Part shown: positions 54,814 to 63,303 of the stretch, in pieces
Numbering within the stretch: the stretch's first letter is position 1
How the letters are laid out: the number at the start of each line of letters is the position of its first letter
Source: Inquilinus limosus DSM 16000
GTDB lineage: Bacteria; Pseudomonadota; Alphaproteobacteria; DSM-16000; Inquilinaceae
Reading direction: 5' to 3'
Length of the DNA stretch: 64,000 nucleotides
Assembly (NCBI RefSeq): GCF_000423185.1
Contig: NZ_AUHM01000015.1
Location: 62,001 to 126,000, forward strand
Notes under the pieces: model-generated
Database searches by the model: none
What the model saw: the letters and a program-made list of their open reading frames with translations, nothing else
Told to the model about the DNA's origin: nothing
Translations under genes and position numbers: made by a program

Positions 54814-55248
54814 TCACGGGGTCTCGACGTCGCCCACCGGGCCGCCGTCGAGCCAGGCATAGATCTCCCACAGATTGTCGTCCGGGTCGGTGAAGTAGGC
54901 GCAGCGCGCGTTCCACGGATAATCCGCGGGCGGGCGCCGGAACGGCACGCCGAGTGCGCTCAGTTCGCGATGGAGGGCGTCGACCGTCGCGGGAGAAGGC
55001 AGTTCGGCCGCGGCGCAGGCCTTGTGCGTGCCCGGCGGTGCGCGGCGGCCGGAGACGCCGGTATGCGCGGCGATGTGGTCGATCTCCCACAGCGCCAGGG
55101 TCAGCCCGGCGGCCTTGAAGTCGGCGAAGCCCGGGGCGCGGCGGCGCAGCTTGAAGCCCAGCTTGCCGATATAGAAGGCTGCCGCGCGCTCGACATCCTC
55201 GACCAGGAAGCAGATGTCGGTGATCGGATGGGCCTGGGCAAAGGGCAT
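54814..55248 (-). CDS. VOC-family (glyoxalase-fold) protein
   Basis: A 144-residue protein of the vicinal oxygen chelate fold with two beta-alpha-beta-beta-beta modules, ITDICFLVEDVERAAAFYIGKLGFKL and ARCAYFTDPDDNLWEIYAW. Such proteins are metal-dependent lyases, dioxygenases or resistance proteins. It is the first gene of the ABC operon, with 11 bases before the binding-protein gene, so it may act on or bind the imported compound. Metal ligands cannot be assigned with certainty. Confidence 0.87.
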   Translation of the reverse strand: MPFAQAHPITDICFLVEDVERAAAFYIGKLGFKLRRRAPGFADFKAAGLTLALWEIDHIAAHTGVSGRRAPPGTHKACAAAELPSPATVDALHRELSALGVPFRRPPADYPWNARCAYFTDPDDNLWEIYAWLDGGPVGDVETP

Positions 55249-55370
55249 GGCGGTCTCCGGACGGTCTCGCGCCGATCATGGCGCCGCTCGCGGCCGGCCT
55301 TCTTTCGCGATCCTGCGGTTTCGTTGCCGGATCTTGCTTTGGCTTCGATGGTCTGCCCGGTTCCCTCAAC

Positions 55371-55458
55371 CGTCATCGCCGGGCTTGACCCGGCGATCCA
55401 GGGGCCACCCAGAGCGGCATCGAGATTCCTGGATGCCCGGGTCAAGCCCGGGCATGAC
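55371..55458. repeat. Palindromic intergenic element, CGGGCTTGACCCGG type
   Basis: The left half has GTCATCGCCGGGCTTGACCC then GGCGATCCAGG; the right half has CCTGGATGCCCGGGTCAAGC then CCGGGCATGAC. It is a second family of dispersed palindrome, distinct from the GTCATxGCGAG elements but of the same size and with similar GTCAT ends. Confidence 0.75.
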
Positions 55459-55525
55459 AGTTATAAATTGAGGCTTTAGCTCTAAAATTCTCCCGTCGGT
55501 TGTTGTTCAGCCTCAACCGGACACC

Positions 55526-55548
55526 CGTGGGTCAAGCCCGGGCATGAC
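55526..55548. repeat. Half copy of the palindromic element
   Basis: GTGGGTCAAGCCCGGGCATG repeats the right end of the neighbouring element without its left half, so it is a truncated copy. Confidence 0.65.
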
Positions 55549-55571
55549 AAAGAGGGAGCCGTCCAACACAT

Positions 55572-56435
55572 TCACCCCTCCGCCCGATAGCGCGCCGGGG
55601 TGGTGCCGGTGGCGCGGCGGAAGGCGGTCGAGAAATGCGCCTGGCTGGCGAAGCCGGCGCGGTAGGCGATCTCGGCCAGCGCCAGGTCGGGCCGCGCCAG
55701 CAGCGCCTTGGCGCGCTCGACCCGCCGCGCCAGAACGAACTGGTGCGGCGCGCGGCCGGTCGCGGCCTTGAAGGCGCGGCTGAAATGGAACGGGCTGAGG
55801 CGGGCGATGGCGGCGAGCTCCGCCAGGCTCAGATCGCCGTCTTCCAGCGCGTCCTCGATATGTGCCAGCACCCGGCGCAGACGGTCCGGCGACAGCGCGT
55901 CGGGCCGCTCCGGCCGCGGCGCCGGGCGATGCGACAGCAGGTGCAGGGTGCAGGCGGCGAAGGAGAGGCTCAACTGCTCCGCCAGCAGCGGGTCAGTCGC
56001 CTCCGGCCGCCGTGCCAGCTCGGCCAGCGCCAGGGCGACATGGATCGTCATCGGGTCGGCGGCGACCAGCATCTCGCCGTCCTCGAGCTCCGCCGGGCCG
56101 ATCTCGCGGCCGATCCGATGGTAGGCCTCGGGCGGCTGGAATATCGAGACGTAGTCTGCGCCGTCGCCGTCGACGAACAGCGGCAGCCCGGCCGGCTGCA
56201 CGCCCAGGGTCCAGGATGGCCGCGCCACCCGCCGCGTCGGCCCGTCACCGATCCTGAAGGCATAGCGCCCGTGGCCGGTGCGGTTCAGCGACAGCCGGTG
56301 CAGCCTGCCGCAGGATTCCATCTGCCCGGCATCGCTGCGGTAGCACTCGACCATGATGTCGGGCCGCGCCACCGCCGCATAATCGTGCAGCGCCGGCCGG
56401 CTGATGGTGAAGACAGAAGGATCGAGACCGTCCAT
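55572..56435 (-). CDS. AraC-family transcriptional regulator
   Basis: A 287-residue regulator. The C-terminal ~95 residues are an AraC double helix-turn-helix (LSLAELAAIARLSPFHFSRAF then LALAEIAYRAGFASQAHFST). The N-terminal part is a cupin-like effector domain without a recognisable ligand. GGGAG eight bases upstream supports the ATG; the open frame upstream lacks domain features. It is separate from the DUF4142 gene by 155 bases on the same strand. Confidence 0.9.
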   Translation of the reverse strand: MDGLDPSVFTISRPALHDYAAVARPDIMVECYRSDAGQMESCGRLHRLSLNRTGHGRYAFRIGDGPTRRVARPSWTLGVQPAGLPLFVDGDGADYVSIFQPPEAYHRIGREIGPAELEDGEMLVAADPMTIHVALALAELARRPEATDPLLAEQLSLSFAACTLHLLSHRPAPRPERPDALSPDRLRRVLAHIEDALEDGDLSLAELAAIARLSPFHFSRAFKAATGRAPHQFVLARRVERAKALLARPDLALAEIAYRAGFASQAHFSTAFRRATGTTPARYRAEG

Positions 56436-56590
56436 CCCGTGCTCTCCCTGCCAGCTGTCCGGCCGCAGCTCTGATGGCCGCGGTTCCGATGCCGTTCCTG
56501 CTCCGGAACGACGCAAGCAGCATGCCAGACGGGGGCAGGCGGGACCACTCGGCCGAGAGCAGACCGCTCAGCGATCGGGACGGGCGCGGT

Positions 56591-57226
56591 TCACTTCGCC
56601 TTCGGCACCGGCGGCGCGGTCGCCTGGGCGGCCATCTCCGTGTGCAAGCCCTGCACCATCTGCAGGTGCTGGAACACGACCGGCAGGGTCTCGGCGGCGA
56701 AATCCTGCAGGCCCTTGTCCTGGCCGGATCCGATCTCGTACTCCAGCAACTGCGCCGTGACCTGATGGTCGGTGATCTGGCTGGCAATGTAGGCGCGGTC
56801 GAAATCGTCGCCCTCCAGGCCCTTCAGCCGGTCATGGATCGCCTGGTGCTCGGCATCCATCGCGTCGGGCAGGACGATCCCGGCCGCCTTCGCCAGCTCG
56901 GCCAAGCGATCATTGGCCTTGCCGTGGTCGCGCACCATGCGCCGGCCGAAGTCGCGCACTGCATCGCTGCCGCCCTGCGCCTCGGCCAGCTTGCCGAAGG
57001 CCACCTCTGCCAGCCCGCCCCGGGCGGCGGCGACGGCGAAGACCTGGTCCGACGGGTTCGGCCGGTGCGGTGCCGGCGTGCCGGGCCTGGATTCCGGCGT
57101 GCCGGCCGGGGTGGTCGCCGGATTGCCCGGCGCCGGGGTGGCGGGGTTGGTGGTCGTCTGGGCCCAGGCCGGCGCCGAGCCGAGCAGCAGGGCCGTCAGC
57201 GCCGCGGCCGCGATCCGATCGATCAT
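56591..57226 (-). CDS. DUF4142 exported protein
   Basis: A 211-residue protein with a Sec leader (1-22), a Thr/Pro-rich linker (about 23-60) and a helical DUF4142 domain (ferritin-like appearance, FAVAAARGGLAEVAFGKLAEAQG). It is 27 bases after a di-heme cytochrome gene, so the pair probably works in the periplasm under one promoter. Function unknown. Confidence 0.85.
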   Translation of the reverse strand: MIDRIAAAALTALLLGSAPAWAQTTTNPATPAPGNPATTPAGTPESRPGTPAPHRPNPSDQVFAVAAARGGLAEVAFGKLAEAQGGSDAVRDFGRRMVRDHGKANDRLAELAKAAGIVLPDAMDAEHQAIHDRLKGLEGDDFDRAYIASQITDHQVTAQLLEYEIGSGQDKGLQDFAAETLPVVFQHLQMVQGLHTEMAAQATAPPVPKAK

Positions 57227-57253
57227 GCCGTTCCTCCTTCCATGGCCGGCCGC

Positions 57254-58648
57254 TCACAGCGCCAGCAGATAGGCGGTCAGCGCGTCCTTCTCGTCCTCGG
57301 TCAGCCTCAGCCCGAGCACGAGGTTGAAGTACTCGACCGTGTCGGCCAGGGTCAGCAGCCGGCCGTCATGCAGATAGGGCGGGGAATCCTTGATGCCGCG
57401 CAGGGTGAAGGTCTTGATCGGCCCATCCGGCAGGACGACCTGGCCGTTCACGGTCCGGCCGATGTCGTAGAACCGCTCCGCCTTCAGGTCGTGCATCTGG
57501 TTGTCCATGAAAGCGGTCTGCGGGATGTGGCAGACGGCGCATTGGCCCTTGCCCATGAAGATCCGCTCGCCCGCCAGCTCCTGCTCCGTCGCCTTGGCCG
57601 GGTCCAGCCGGCCCAGCGGGTTCAGCTTCGGTGCCGGCGGGAAGTCGATCATGTTCTGCATCTGCGCCATCATCGCCGTCTGGTCGTGGCGGTCCGGCAG
57701 GTTCACGCCCTTGCGCTGGGCGCTCATCTGGTCGCCGTTGAAATAGGCGGTGCGCTGCTCGAACTCGGTGAAGTCCTCGACCGAGCGCAGCGACCGCTTC
57801 GAGCCGTGGATCTGCTGGTTGAACATGCCGCGCAGACTGACCGTGTCGATCCGGAACCGCGCCGCCTGCGGCCGCGTGTCGGGGTTCAGGTGGAACGCCG
57901 CGTTGCTGTGGAAGTTGGAGTGGCAGTCGAGGCAGGTGACGCCCAGGCTCTGGTCGGCGCTCTTGCGGTCCTCGGTCTGGTTGAACTCCTCCTGCGGGAA
58001 GGGCGTGAGCAGGAGCCGCAGCCCCTCCATCTGCACCGGAGTGATCAGCCCGACCATCATCGCATAGTAGTTCTTGATGGTCAGCAGCTGCCCGCGCGAG
58101 ACGTCGCCGAGCTCCGGATGCGTGGTCAGGAAGATCGGCGGCGGGAACTCCGGGGTGAAGGCGTCGGGCAGGTCGAAATCGACGTCGAAGCGGCGCAGGT
58201 TGCGCTGCTCCTGCCGGGCGATCTCGTCGATCTGGTGGTTCGGGAACACCTGTCCGCCGGTCGCGTGCTTGACATGGGGCAGGGGCAGGAAGCCGGCCGG
58301 GAACAGGCCGCGCTGCCTGATCTCGTCCGGGCTCATCGCCGCCAGCTCGTCCCAGGTGAGGCCCTGGGGCAGCTGCACCCGGACGCCGCCCTGCACCGGC
58401 TTGCGTCCGCCCGACATCATCACGCCCGGGATCGGCCGGTCGGACAGGTCGTAGCGCTCCTCCATCAGCCTCTGCTGGCGCCGCATCACCTCCGGCTTGG
58501 CCGCCTCGTCATCGGCCTTGACCTGGTCGAAGGGCTGGGTCGGCAGGGGCCGGTAGGTCGCGTCCGGCGGCAGCGACTGGGCCAGGGCGCCGACGCCGGC
58601 GACGATGCCGGCCGTCAGCAGGGACAGGGGCAGCAAACGGCGGGCCAT
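57254..58648 (-). CDS. Di-heme cytochrome c (MauG/CCP-like, long N-terminal form)
   Basis: A 464-residue exported protein with leader to about residue 24. Two heme motifs are present, CLDCH at 239-243 and CAVCH at 370-374, the second in a typical cytochrome c domain that ends DTVEYFNLVLGLRLTEDEKDAL. The first ~230 residues are longer than in ordinary CCP enzymes. It probably acts in periplasmic electron transfer or peroxide reduction. It is co-directional with the DUF4142 gene. Confidence 0.85.
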   Translation of the reverse strand: MARRLLPLSLLTAGIVAGVGALAQSLPPDATYRPLPTQPFDQVKADDEAAKPEVMRRQQRLMEERYDLSDRPIPGVMMSGGRKPVQGGVRVQLPQGLTWDELAAMSPDEIRQRGLFPAGFLPLPHVKHATGGQVFPNHQIDEIARQEQRNLRRFDVDFDLPDAFTPEFPPPIFLTTHPELGDVSRGQLLTIKNYYAMMVGLITPVQMEGLRLLLTPFPQEEFNQTEDRKSADQSLGVTCLDCHSNFHSNAAFHLNPDTRPQAARFRIDTVSLRGMFNQQIHGSKRSLRSVEDFTEFEQRTAYFNGDQMSAQRKGVNLPDRHDQTAMMAQMQNMIDFPPAPKLNPLGRLDPAKATEQELAGERIFMGKGQCAVCHIPQTAFMDNQMHDLKAERFYDIGRTVNGQVVLPDGPIKTFTLRGIKDSPPYLHDGRLLTLADTVEYFNLVLGLRLTEDEKDALTAYLLAL

Positions 58649-58827
58649 CGGGCACCTCGTGAAATCGTCCTCGGAAATCCGACGCCGGGCGACGCGGCGC
58701 TTTTCCGGCCAACAGGAACTTTGTCGGGACGGTTCCTGTGGGCCGGATCATTTTTGCGCCGGCGGCGCCACGAGGTGTCTTTTCACTCGAATGCCTCGGC
58801 AACTCTCCTTCGGTTCGGCGATGGGGC

Positions 58828-59619
58828 TCAGAACAGGTCCCGTTTCCGGTTGAGCTGAAGCCAAGTGTTCAGCTTGAAGGCGACTTCCGTACGATTGCGA
58901 GCCTGAAGCTTTCGCATGATGTTTCGGACATGCACCTTCACGGTGCTTTCGTGGATGTTCAGTTCATGGGCGATGATTTTGTTGGCTTTGCCGGTCAGCA
59001 ATTTCTGGGCGACCCTGGCCTGCTGAGCGGTCAGAAGCTCTTCCGTCGGATCCTTGGGGGGAGCGGACTGCCGTTGATACAGCCGTATGAGGCTGTCGGC
59101 CGGAACGAAGACTCCGCCGGACTGGACCAATCCGATCGCGCCGAGCACGACGCTGACGCTCAAGCTTCTGGACAGATATCCCTGAACCCCGCAGGCCAGC
59201 GCACCGACAACCAGATCCGGATCCTCGTCTTCCCCCAATGCCAGGACATGGATGGAAGGGTAGTGCGTCCTCAGGCAGGCCAGGGCGCCGATCTCGCGAG
59301 CATGATCCTCGGCGTCAGACCCCGTATTGATGTTGATGATGACGATCGAGGTGCGACGAGACGCGTCCTCGTCGAACAGCCAGTCATCGAAGCTGGCGAA
59401 GGTTTCGACGAGATATCCGGCGTCGGCATCCTCGATCGCCTTCGCCAGGCCGTCCCGGCTGAGCGTGCGATGATCGATGATGGTGACCACCGCTGCCTGG
59501 GACTCGCCGCCAGGTTTGTCCTGGTCGGATTCGGCGGATGAGTCGCGGGACTCCGTCTCCTCGACCAATCGGCTCCCCGGAGGGGGCGGCATCGTGGCAG
59601 TCCCTCGATACGCGAGCAT
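58828..59619 (-). CDS. LuxR-type regulator with a degenerate receiver domain
   Basis: A 263-residue protein of NarL/FixJ layout. The receiver-like domain (about 44-170) retains acidic D49 in TIIDHRTLSRDGL, but the phospho-acceptor position reads N96 (IVIININTG), so phosphorylation there is unlikely. The C-terminal LuxR domain (about 193-255, LTAQQARVAQKLLTGKANKII then STVKVHVRNIMRKL) is intact. GGAGGAGAGGAA before the ATG sets the start. Partners and targets are unknown. Confidence 0.87.
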   Translation of the reverse strand: MLAYRGTATMPPPPGSRLVEETESRDSSAESDQDKPGGESQAAVVTIIDHRTLSRDGLAKAIEDADAGYLVETFASFDDWLFDEDASRRTSIVIININTGSDAEDHAREIGALACLRTHYPSIHVLALGEDEDPDLVVGALACGVQGYLSRSLSVSVVLGAIGLVQSGGVFVPADSLIRLYQRQSAPPKDPTEELLTAQQARVAQKLLTGKANKIIAHELNIHESTVKVHVRNIMRKLQARNRTEVAFKLNTWLQLNRKRDLF

Positions 59620-59750
59620 TTCCTCTCCTCCCGGATGTTGTGCAGATCACGACAGCGTTCCGGCGCCTCCAGCGCGGTTTCGGAGGTTTGTCTGAAATTT
59701 TCGGCGAATTTGCCGAGCGCTCCTCCAGGATGACGCCCGGCCGTCGACTT

Positions 59751-60872
59751 CTATTCCAGCGCGTCGATCCGCACCTCGCGACTCCTGGCGTCTTCGGCGA
59801 CCAGGGCCAGCAGCCTCTCTCCCTCCTCGGTCACAGCCGCGGCCTCGGTCGGCGACAGCGGCCCGAAGGCCTCGATCCGCAGCACCGCGGCGCCGCGCGC
59901 CTGGGTGGCCTTCCAGCGGCCGCGGACCATGCCGTCCACCAGCAGCACCGGCGGCATGAAATTGCCGTAGACCAGCGGGCGGTGGCGCTCGGCGATCACG
60001 TGCTCGCGCTCGGCATGGGACAGCAGCAGGTTGTCGTATTCCGGCAGGAAGCGCGGCGGCGCGGGCACGTCCGGGTCGGGGCGCGGTGCGTCCGGCAGGT
60101 CGAACAGCTCGCGCCCCGCCTCGTCGCGGAAGGTCACCAGCTTCGGCCGCAGCGCGTCGACCACGGGCTGCAGCCGGGTCAGGCCCGACCAGGTCTGCAT
60201 GTCCTGCACGCTGGCCGGGCCGAAAGCGGCCAGGTAGCGCAGCAGCATCGGCTCCGGCGCCGTGTCGGTGCCGAGCTGCTGCCGCAGCCAGCTCTCCGCC
60301 GTGGTGCAGAGCGGGAGCCCGCCGATGCCCCACAGGCCGCGCGGCGGCACCTGCACCAGCGGTGCCAGGTTGCGCATGGCATAGGACAGGGACTTGGCGT
60401 CGCGATCCGGCCACTGCGTCTGCAGCAGCCGGCCCATCTCCTCCACCGTGCGCGGCTGGTCGACCAGCAGCCGGCGCCCGGCGGCCACCAGCGCCTCCAG
60501 ATCCAGCCCGGCGAGCTGCTTGCCATAAGGCGTGCCGGTCATCAGCAGCCGCTCCTGCACCCCCTGCAGCACCGGGCGCAGCAGCCGGCAGTCGCGGGCG
60601 GTGACGAGATGAATGGTCGACCGCATCAGGGCGATGCGCACCGCCTTGCGGTCGCGGATCAGCTCGGCCAGATCCTCCAGCTCGAAGCGCTCCAGCCGGC
60701 TCCACAGCCCGACATAGGGGGCGGTCGGGGATTGCGACTGCATTCCGACCAGCCGCTCGATCGCCTCGGCCGCGGTCACCGGCCAGCGCTGCAGCAGCCC
60801 CTGCCGGGCCAGGAGAGCCCGGTTGCGGCCGCGCCGGCCCAGCACCTCTCCCGCCGTCTTCTCCTTCGCCAT
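59751..60872 (-). CDS. Winged helix DNA-binding domain protein (HTH_42 / AlkZ-like)
   Basis: A 373-residue protein of the HTH_42 (DUF1006) superfamily, which includes AlkZ/YcaQ DNA glycosylases that unhook interstrand crosslinks. The phrases RGRNRALLARQGLL, LVGMQSQSPTAPYVGLWSRL and ESWLRQQLG fit the family. I do not see the QxQ catalytic motif of AlkZ clearly, though MQSQSPTAPY may correspond. The ATG after GGGGGA was chosen; the upstream open frame is not domain-like. Confidence 0.82.
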   Translation of the reverse strand: MAKEKTAGEVLGRRGRNRALLARQGLLQRWPVTAAEAIERLVGMQSQSPTAPYVGLWSRLERFELEDLAELIRDRKAVRIALMRSTIHLVTARDCRLLRPVLQGVQERLLMTGTPYGKQLAGLDLEALVAAGRRLLVDQPRTVEEMGRLLQTQWPDRDAKSLSYAMRNLAPLVQVPPRGLWGIGGLPLCTTAESWLRQQLGTDTAPEPMLLRYLAAFGPASVQDMQTWSGLTRLQPVVDALRPKLVTFRDEAGRELFDLPDAPRPDPDVPAPPRFLPEYDNLLLSHAEREHVIAERHRPLVYGNFMPPVLLVDGMVRGRWKATQARGAAVLRIEAFGPLSPTEAAAVTEEGERLLALVAEDARSREVRIDALE

Positions 60873-61038
60873 GCGTCCCCCGACCCTCCGGCTGCGGGCG
60901 CAGCCTGTCCCGGATCGGCGGCGCGAGACAAGCCCGGGCGAAGCGGCCAGCCGCCTCGCACCGTCTCGGGGCTTGCATCGGGCCCCGCATGGCGTCGAGA
61001 ATTGACGGACTATCCCGCCCGATACCATGGAGGCCGCG

Positions 61039-62019
61039 ATGGCCCTCGGACCGGACGACTGGGAAGTGCCCGTGCGGGCGCAGCCCGACCCCGACGACTA
61101 CGCCTTCGACCTCGACCGCGCGCTCAATGCCGTGCTCGGCCTGACCGCGCGCGTCCCGGCCGACGCCTTCACCGCCGGCACGCTGGGCACCGAGCGCGCC
61201 GGCAACGGCGTGGTGATCCGCGACGACGGCATCGTCCTGACCATCGGCTATCTGATCACCGAGGCCGAGGAGGTCTGGCTCACCACCAATGCCGGCCGGG
61301 TCGTGCCCGGCCATGTGCTGGGCTACGACCAGGCCAGCGGCTTCGGGCTGGTCCAGGCTCTGGGTCCGCTCGGCGTGAAGGCGCTGAAGCCCGGCTACGG
61401 CCGGTCCGCCCTGCCGGGCACGGACGTCGTGATCGCCGGTGCCGGCGGCCGCCGGCGGTCGCTCGCCGGGCAGATCGTGGCCCGCCAGGAATTCGCGGGA
61501 TACTGGGAATACGTGCTGGACGAGGCGATGTTCACCGCCCCGGCGCACCCGCATTGGGGCGGCACCGCGGTGATCGGCCCGGCCGGCGACCTGCTCGGCA
61601 TCGGGTCGCTGCAGATCCAGCACCAGGCGGCCGGCGGCCGGGTGCTGCCCCTGAACATGGCGGTGCCGATCGACCTGCTGCAGCCGATCTTCGACGATCT
61701 GGCCACGCTGGGCCGCGCCGACCGGCCGCCGCGCCCCTGGCTGGGCCTGTTCGCGACCGAGGATGAGGGCCGGGTGGTGGTGGTCGGCTTCGCCGGCAAC
61801 GGCCCGGCCCGGCGGGCGGGGCTGCGCGAGGGCGACGCCGTGCTCGCGGTCGACGGCGAGGCGGTCACCGACCTCGCCGGCTTCTTCCGCGCCGTCTGGG
61901 CGCTGGGCGAGGCCGGGGTCGAGGTGCCGCTGACGCTCGACCGCGAGGGCGACGTGTTCGACGTACATATCCGCTCGACCGACCGGGCCCGGGTGCTGAA
62001 ATCCGCCAAGCTGCACTGA
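61039..62019 (+). CDS. HtrA-like protein lacking the protease triad, with PDZ domain
   Basis: A 326-residue protein with the S1C (DegP/HtrA) trypsin-like fold (about 45-215) and a C-terminal PDZ domain (about 228-315, GNGPARRAGLREGDAVLAVDGEAV). All three catalytic positions appear lost: His is Y71 (VLTIGYLI), Asp is G101 (DQASGFGL) and Ser is W173 (PHWGGTAV). It has no signal peptide, so it is probably cytoplasmic or uses another route. GGAGG before the second ATG fixes the start; an ATG at 61027 would add four residues. Likely a peptide-binding or scaffold protein; function unknown. Confidence 0.85.
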   Translation: MALGPDDWEVPVRAQPDPDDYAFDLDRALNAVLGLTARVPADAFTAGTLGTERAGNGVVIRDDGIVLTIGYLITEAEEVWLTTNAGRVVPGHVLGYDQASGFGLVQALGPLGVKALKPGYGRSALPGTDVVIAGAGGRRRSLAGQIVARQEFAGYWEYVLDEAMFTAPAHPHWGGTAVIGPAGDLLGIGSLQIQHQAAGGRVLPLNMAVPIDLLQPIFDDLATLGRADRPPRPWLGLFATEDEGRVVVVGFAGNGPARRAGLREGDAVLAVDGEAVTDLAGFFRAVWALGEAGVEVPLTLDREGDVFDVHIRSTDRARVLKSAKLH

Positions 62020-62030
62020 CCGGGCCGGCG

Positions 62031-62834
62031 GTGCGGCAAAGCGACGACGGGCCGGTCCTGGCCAAGCGCGCCGGCCTCTATCGCGAGGCCCCGCCGGCGC
62101 TGGAGCTGGCGCCGCACCTGCTGTGCCGGTGGATGCATGCGGTCCCGCAGGGCCTGGCCCTGCCGGTGGCCGTCGTCCCCGACGGTTGTGTCGACCTGCT
62201 GTGGGTCGGCGGCCGGCTGGTGGTGGCCGGGCCGGACCTCACCGCGCAGCACCCGTTGCTGCTGCCCGGCGACCCGGTGGTCGCCGTCCGCTTCCGTCCA
62301 GGCGCCGCCTTCCGCTGGCTCGGCCTGCCGATGTCCGAGCTCACCGGCCGGCAGGTCGACCTGGAGGACCTCCGCCGTCCCTGGGCGCGCGACCTGGCCG
62401 GCCGGATCGGCGAGGCGCGGACCGTGACTGAGCGGATGGCGCGGCTCGAGGCCGGGCTGGCGCGCATCGCGCCGGAGATCGCCCCGCCGGCGCCGGAGAT
62501 GGCGCTGGCCTTCCAACTGCTCGGCCGCGGCGCGGAGGAGGCCGGGTTGGCGGCGCTGCGCGACCGGCTCGAGATCAGCGAGCGCAGCCTGCGGAGGCGC
62601 TGCCACGAGGCCTTCGGCTACGGCCCCAAGACGCTCGACCGCATCCTGCGCTTCCAGCGGTTTCTGACATTGGCGGAGGCGGGGGAGGAGGGGCTCTCGG
62701 CCCTCGCTGCCGCCGCCGGCTACGCCGACCAGGCGCATCTGACGCGCGAGGTGCGGCGCTTGTCCGGCCTGACCCCGGCCGCGATCCTCCGCCAGCTCGC
62801 CCTCGGCGAGACGGAGGGGCGCGAAGCCGCCTGA
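62031..62834 (+). CDS. AraC-family regulator with DUF6597-like N-terminus
   Basis: A 267-residue regulator. The N-terminal domain with VVPDGCVDLLWVGGRLVVAG is typical of the DUF6597-AraC group. The C-terminal half-helix-turn-helix pair follows (LRDRLEISERSLRRRCHEAFG then LSALAAAAGYADQAHLTREV). The GTG start follows the htrA-like gene by 11 bases. The VOC gene 73 bases downstream is a common partner and may be its target. Confidence 0.87.
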   Translation: MRQSDDGPVLAKRAGLYREAPPALELAPHLLCRWMHAVPQGLALPVAVVPDGCVDLLWVGGRLVVAGPDLTAQHPLLLPGDPVVAVRFRPGAAFRWLGLPMSELTGRQVDLEDLRRPWARDLAGRIGEARTVTERMARLEAGLARIAPEIAPPAPEMALAFQLLGRGAEEAGLAALRDRLEISERSLRRRCHEAFGYGPKTLDRILRFQRFLTLAEAGEEGLSALAAAAGYADQAHLTREVRRLSGLTPAAILRQLALGETEGREAA

Positions 62835-62907
62835 CTGGCCGTTCCGTTCAAGACGGCATCAGCGGGCGATGGCAGGCTCGCGGCCGGATCGGAGATAAGG
62901 AGGCATC

Positions 62908-63261
62908 ATGGCCACGCCCGGCAACGACCGACGCATCGACTACATCGAGTTCGCCGTCGCCGACATCGCGCGCTCGCGCGATTTCTACGGCAGCGCCTTC
63001 GGCTGGACATTCACGGATTACGGCCCGAGCTATTGCGAGTTCGACGACGGCCGGCTGAAGGGCGGCTTTGCCCAGGGCGGCCAGGCGAAGCCCGGCGGGC
63101 TGCTGGTGATCCTCTATGCCGAGGACCTCGCCGCAACCCAGGAGCGGCTGGAAAAGGCAGGCGCCCGCATCGTCAAGCCGATCTTCAGCTTCCCGGGCGG
63201 CCGCCGCTTCCACTTCCAGGACCCGGACGGCTACGAGCTCGCCGTCTGGTCCGACCGGTGA
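62908..63261 (+). CDS. VOC-family protein (glyoxalase/bleomycin-resistance fold)
   Basis: A 117-residue VOC protein with the phrases IDYIEFAVADIARSRDFYGSAFG and FHFQDPDGYELAVWSD. These compact proteins, linked to an AraC-type regulator as here, are usually of unknown substrate. GGAGATAAGGAGG precedes the ATG. Length and fold are standard. Confidence 0.9.
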   Translation: MATPGNDRRIDYIEFAVADIARSRDFYGSAFGWTFTDYGPSYCEFDDGRLKGGFAQGGQAKPGGLLVILYAEDLAATQERLEKAGARIVKPIFSFPGGRRFHFQDPDGYELAVWSDR

Positions 63262-63273
63262 CGCGAGAGGAGG

Positions 63274-63295
63274 GAAGGGGGCCGCAGCCCCCTTC
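63274..63295. terminator. Hairpin between convergent VOC and OmpA genes
   Basis: A perfect 9-bp stem GAAGGGGGC / GCCCCCTTC with a four-base loop lies between the two convergent genes. It is a plausible bidirectional terminator although no long T-run follows. Confidence 0.55.
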
Positions 63296-63303
63296 TCGCC
63301 GCG

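Larger units (their letters stand above)
55249..55571. other. Intergenic region with GC-rich palindromic repeats
   Basis: This 323-base region between the VOC and AraC genes contains a full palindromic element (55371-55458) and a right-half copy (55526-55548). No gene is seen. Confidence 0.7.

Noticed and set aside
55249-55571. TPP riboswitch upstream of the NMT1-type ABC operon
   Set aside because: No conserved CTGAGA element or matching stems were found; the region is filled by palindromic repeats.
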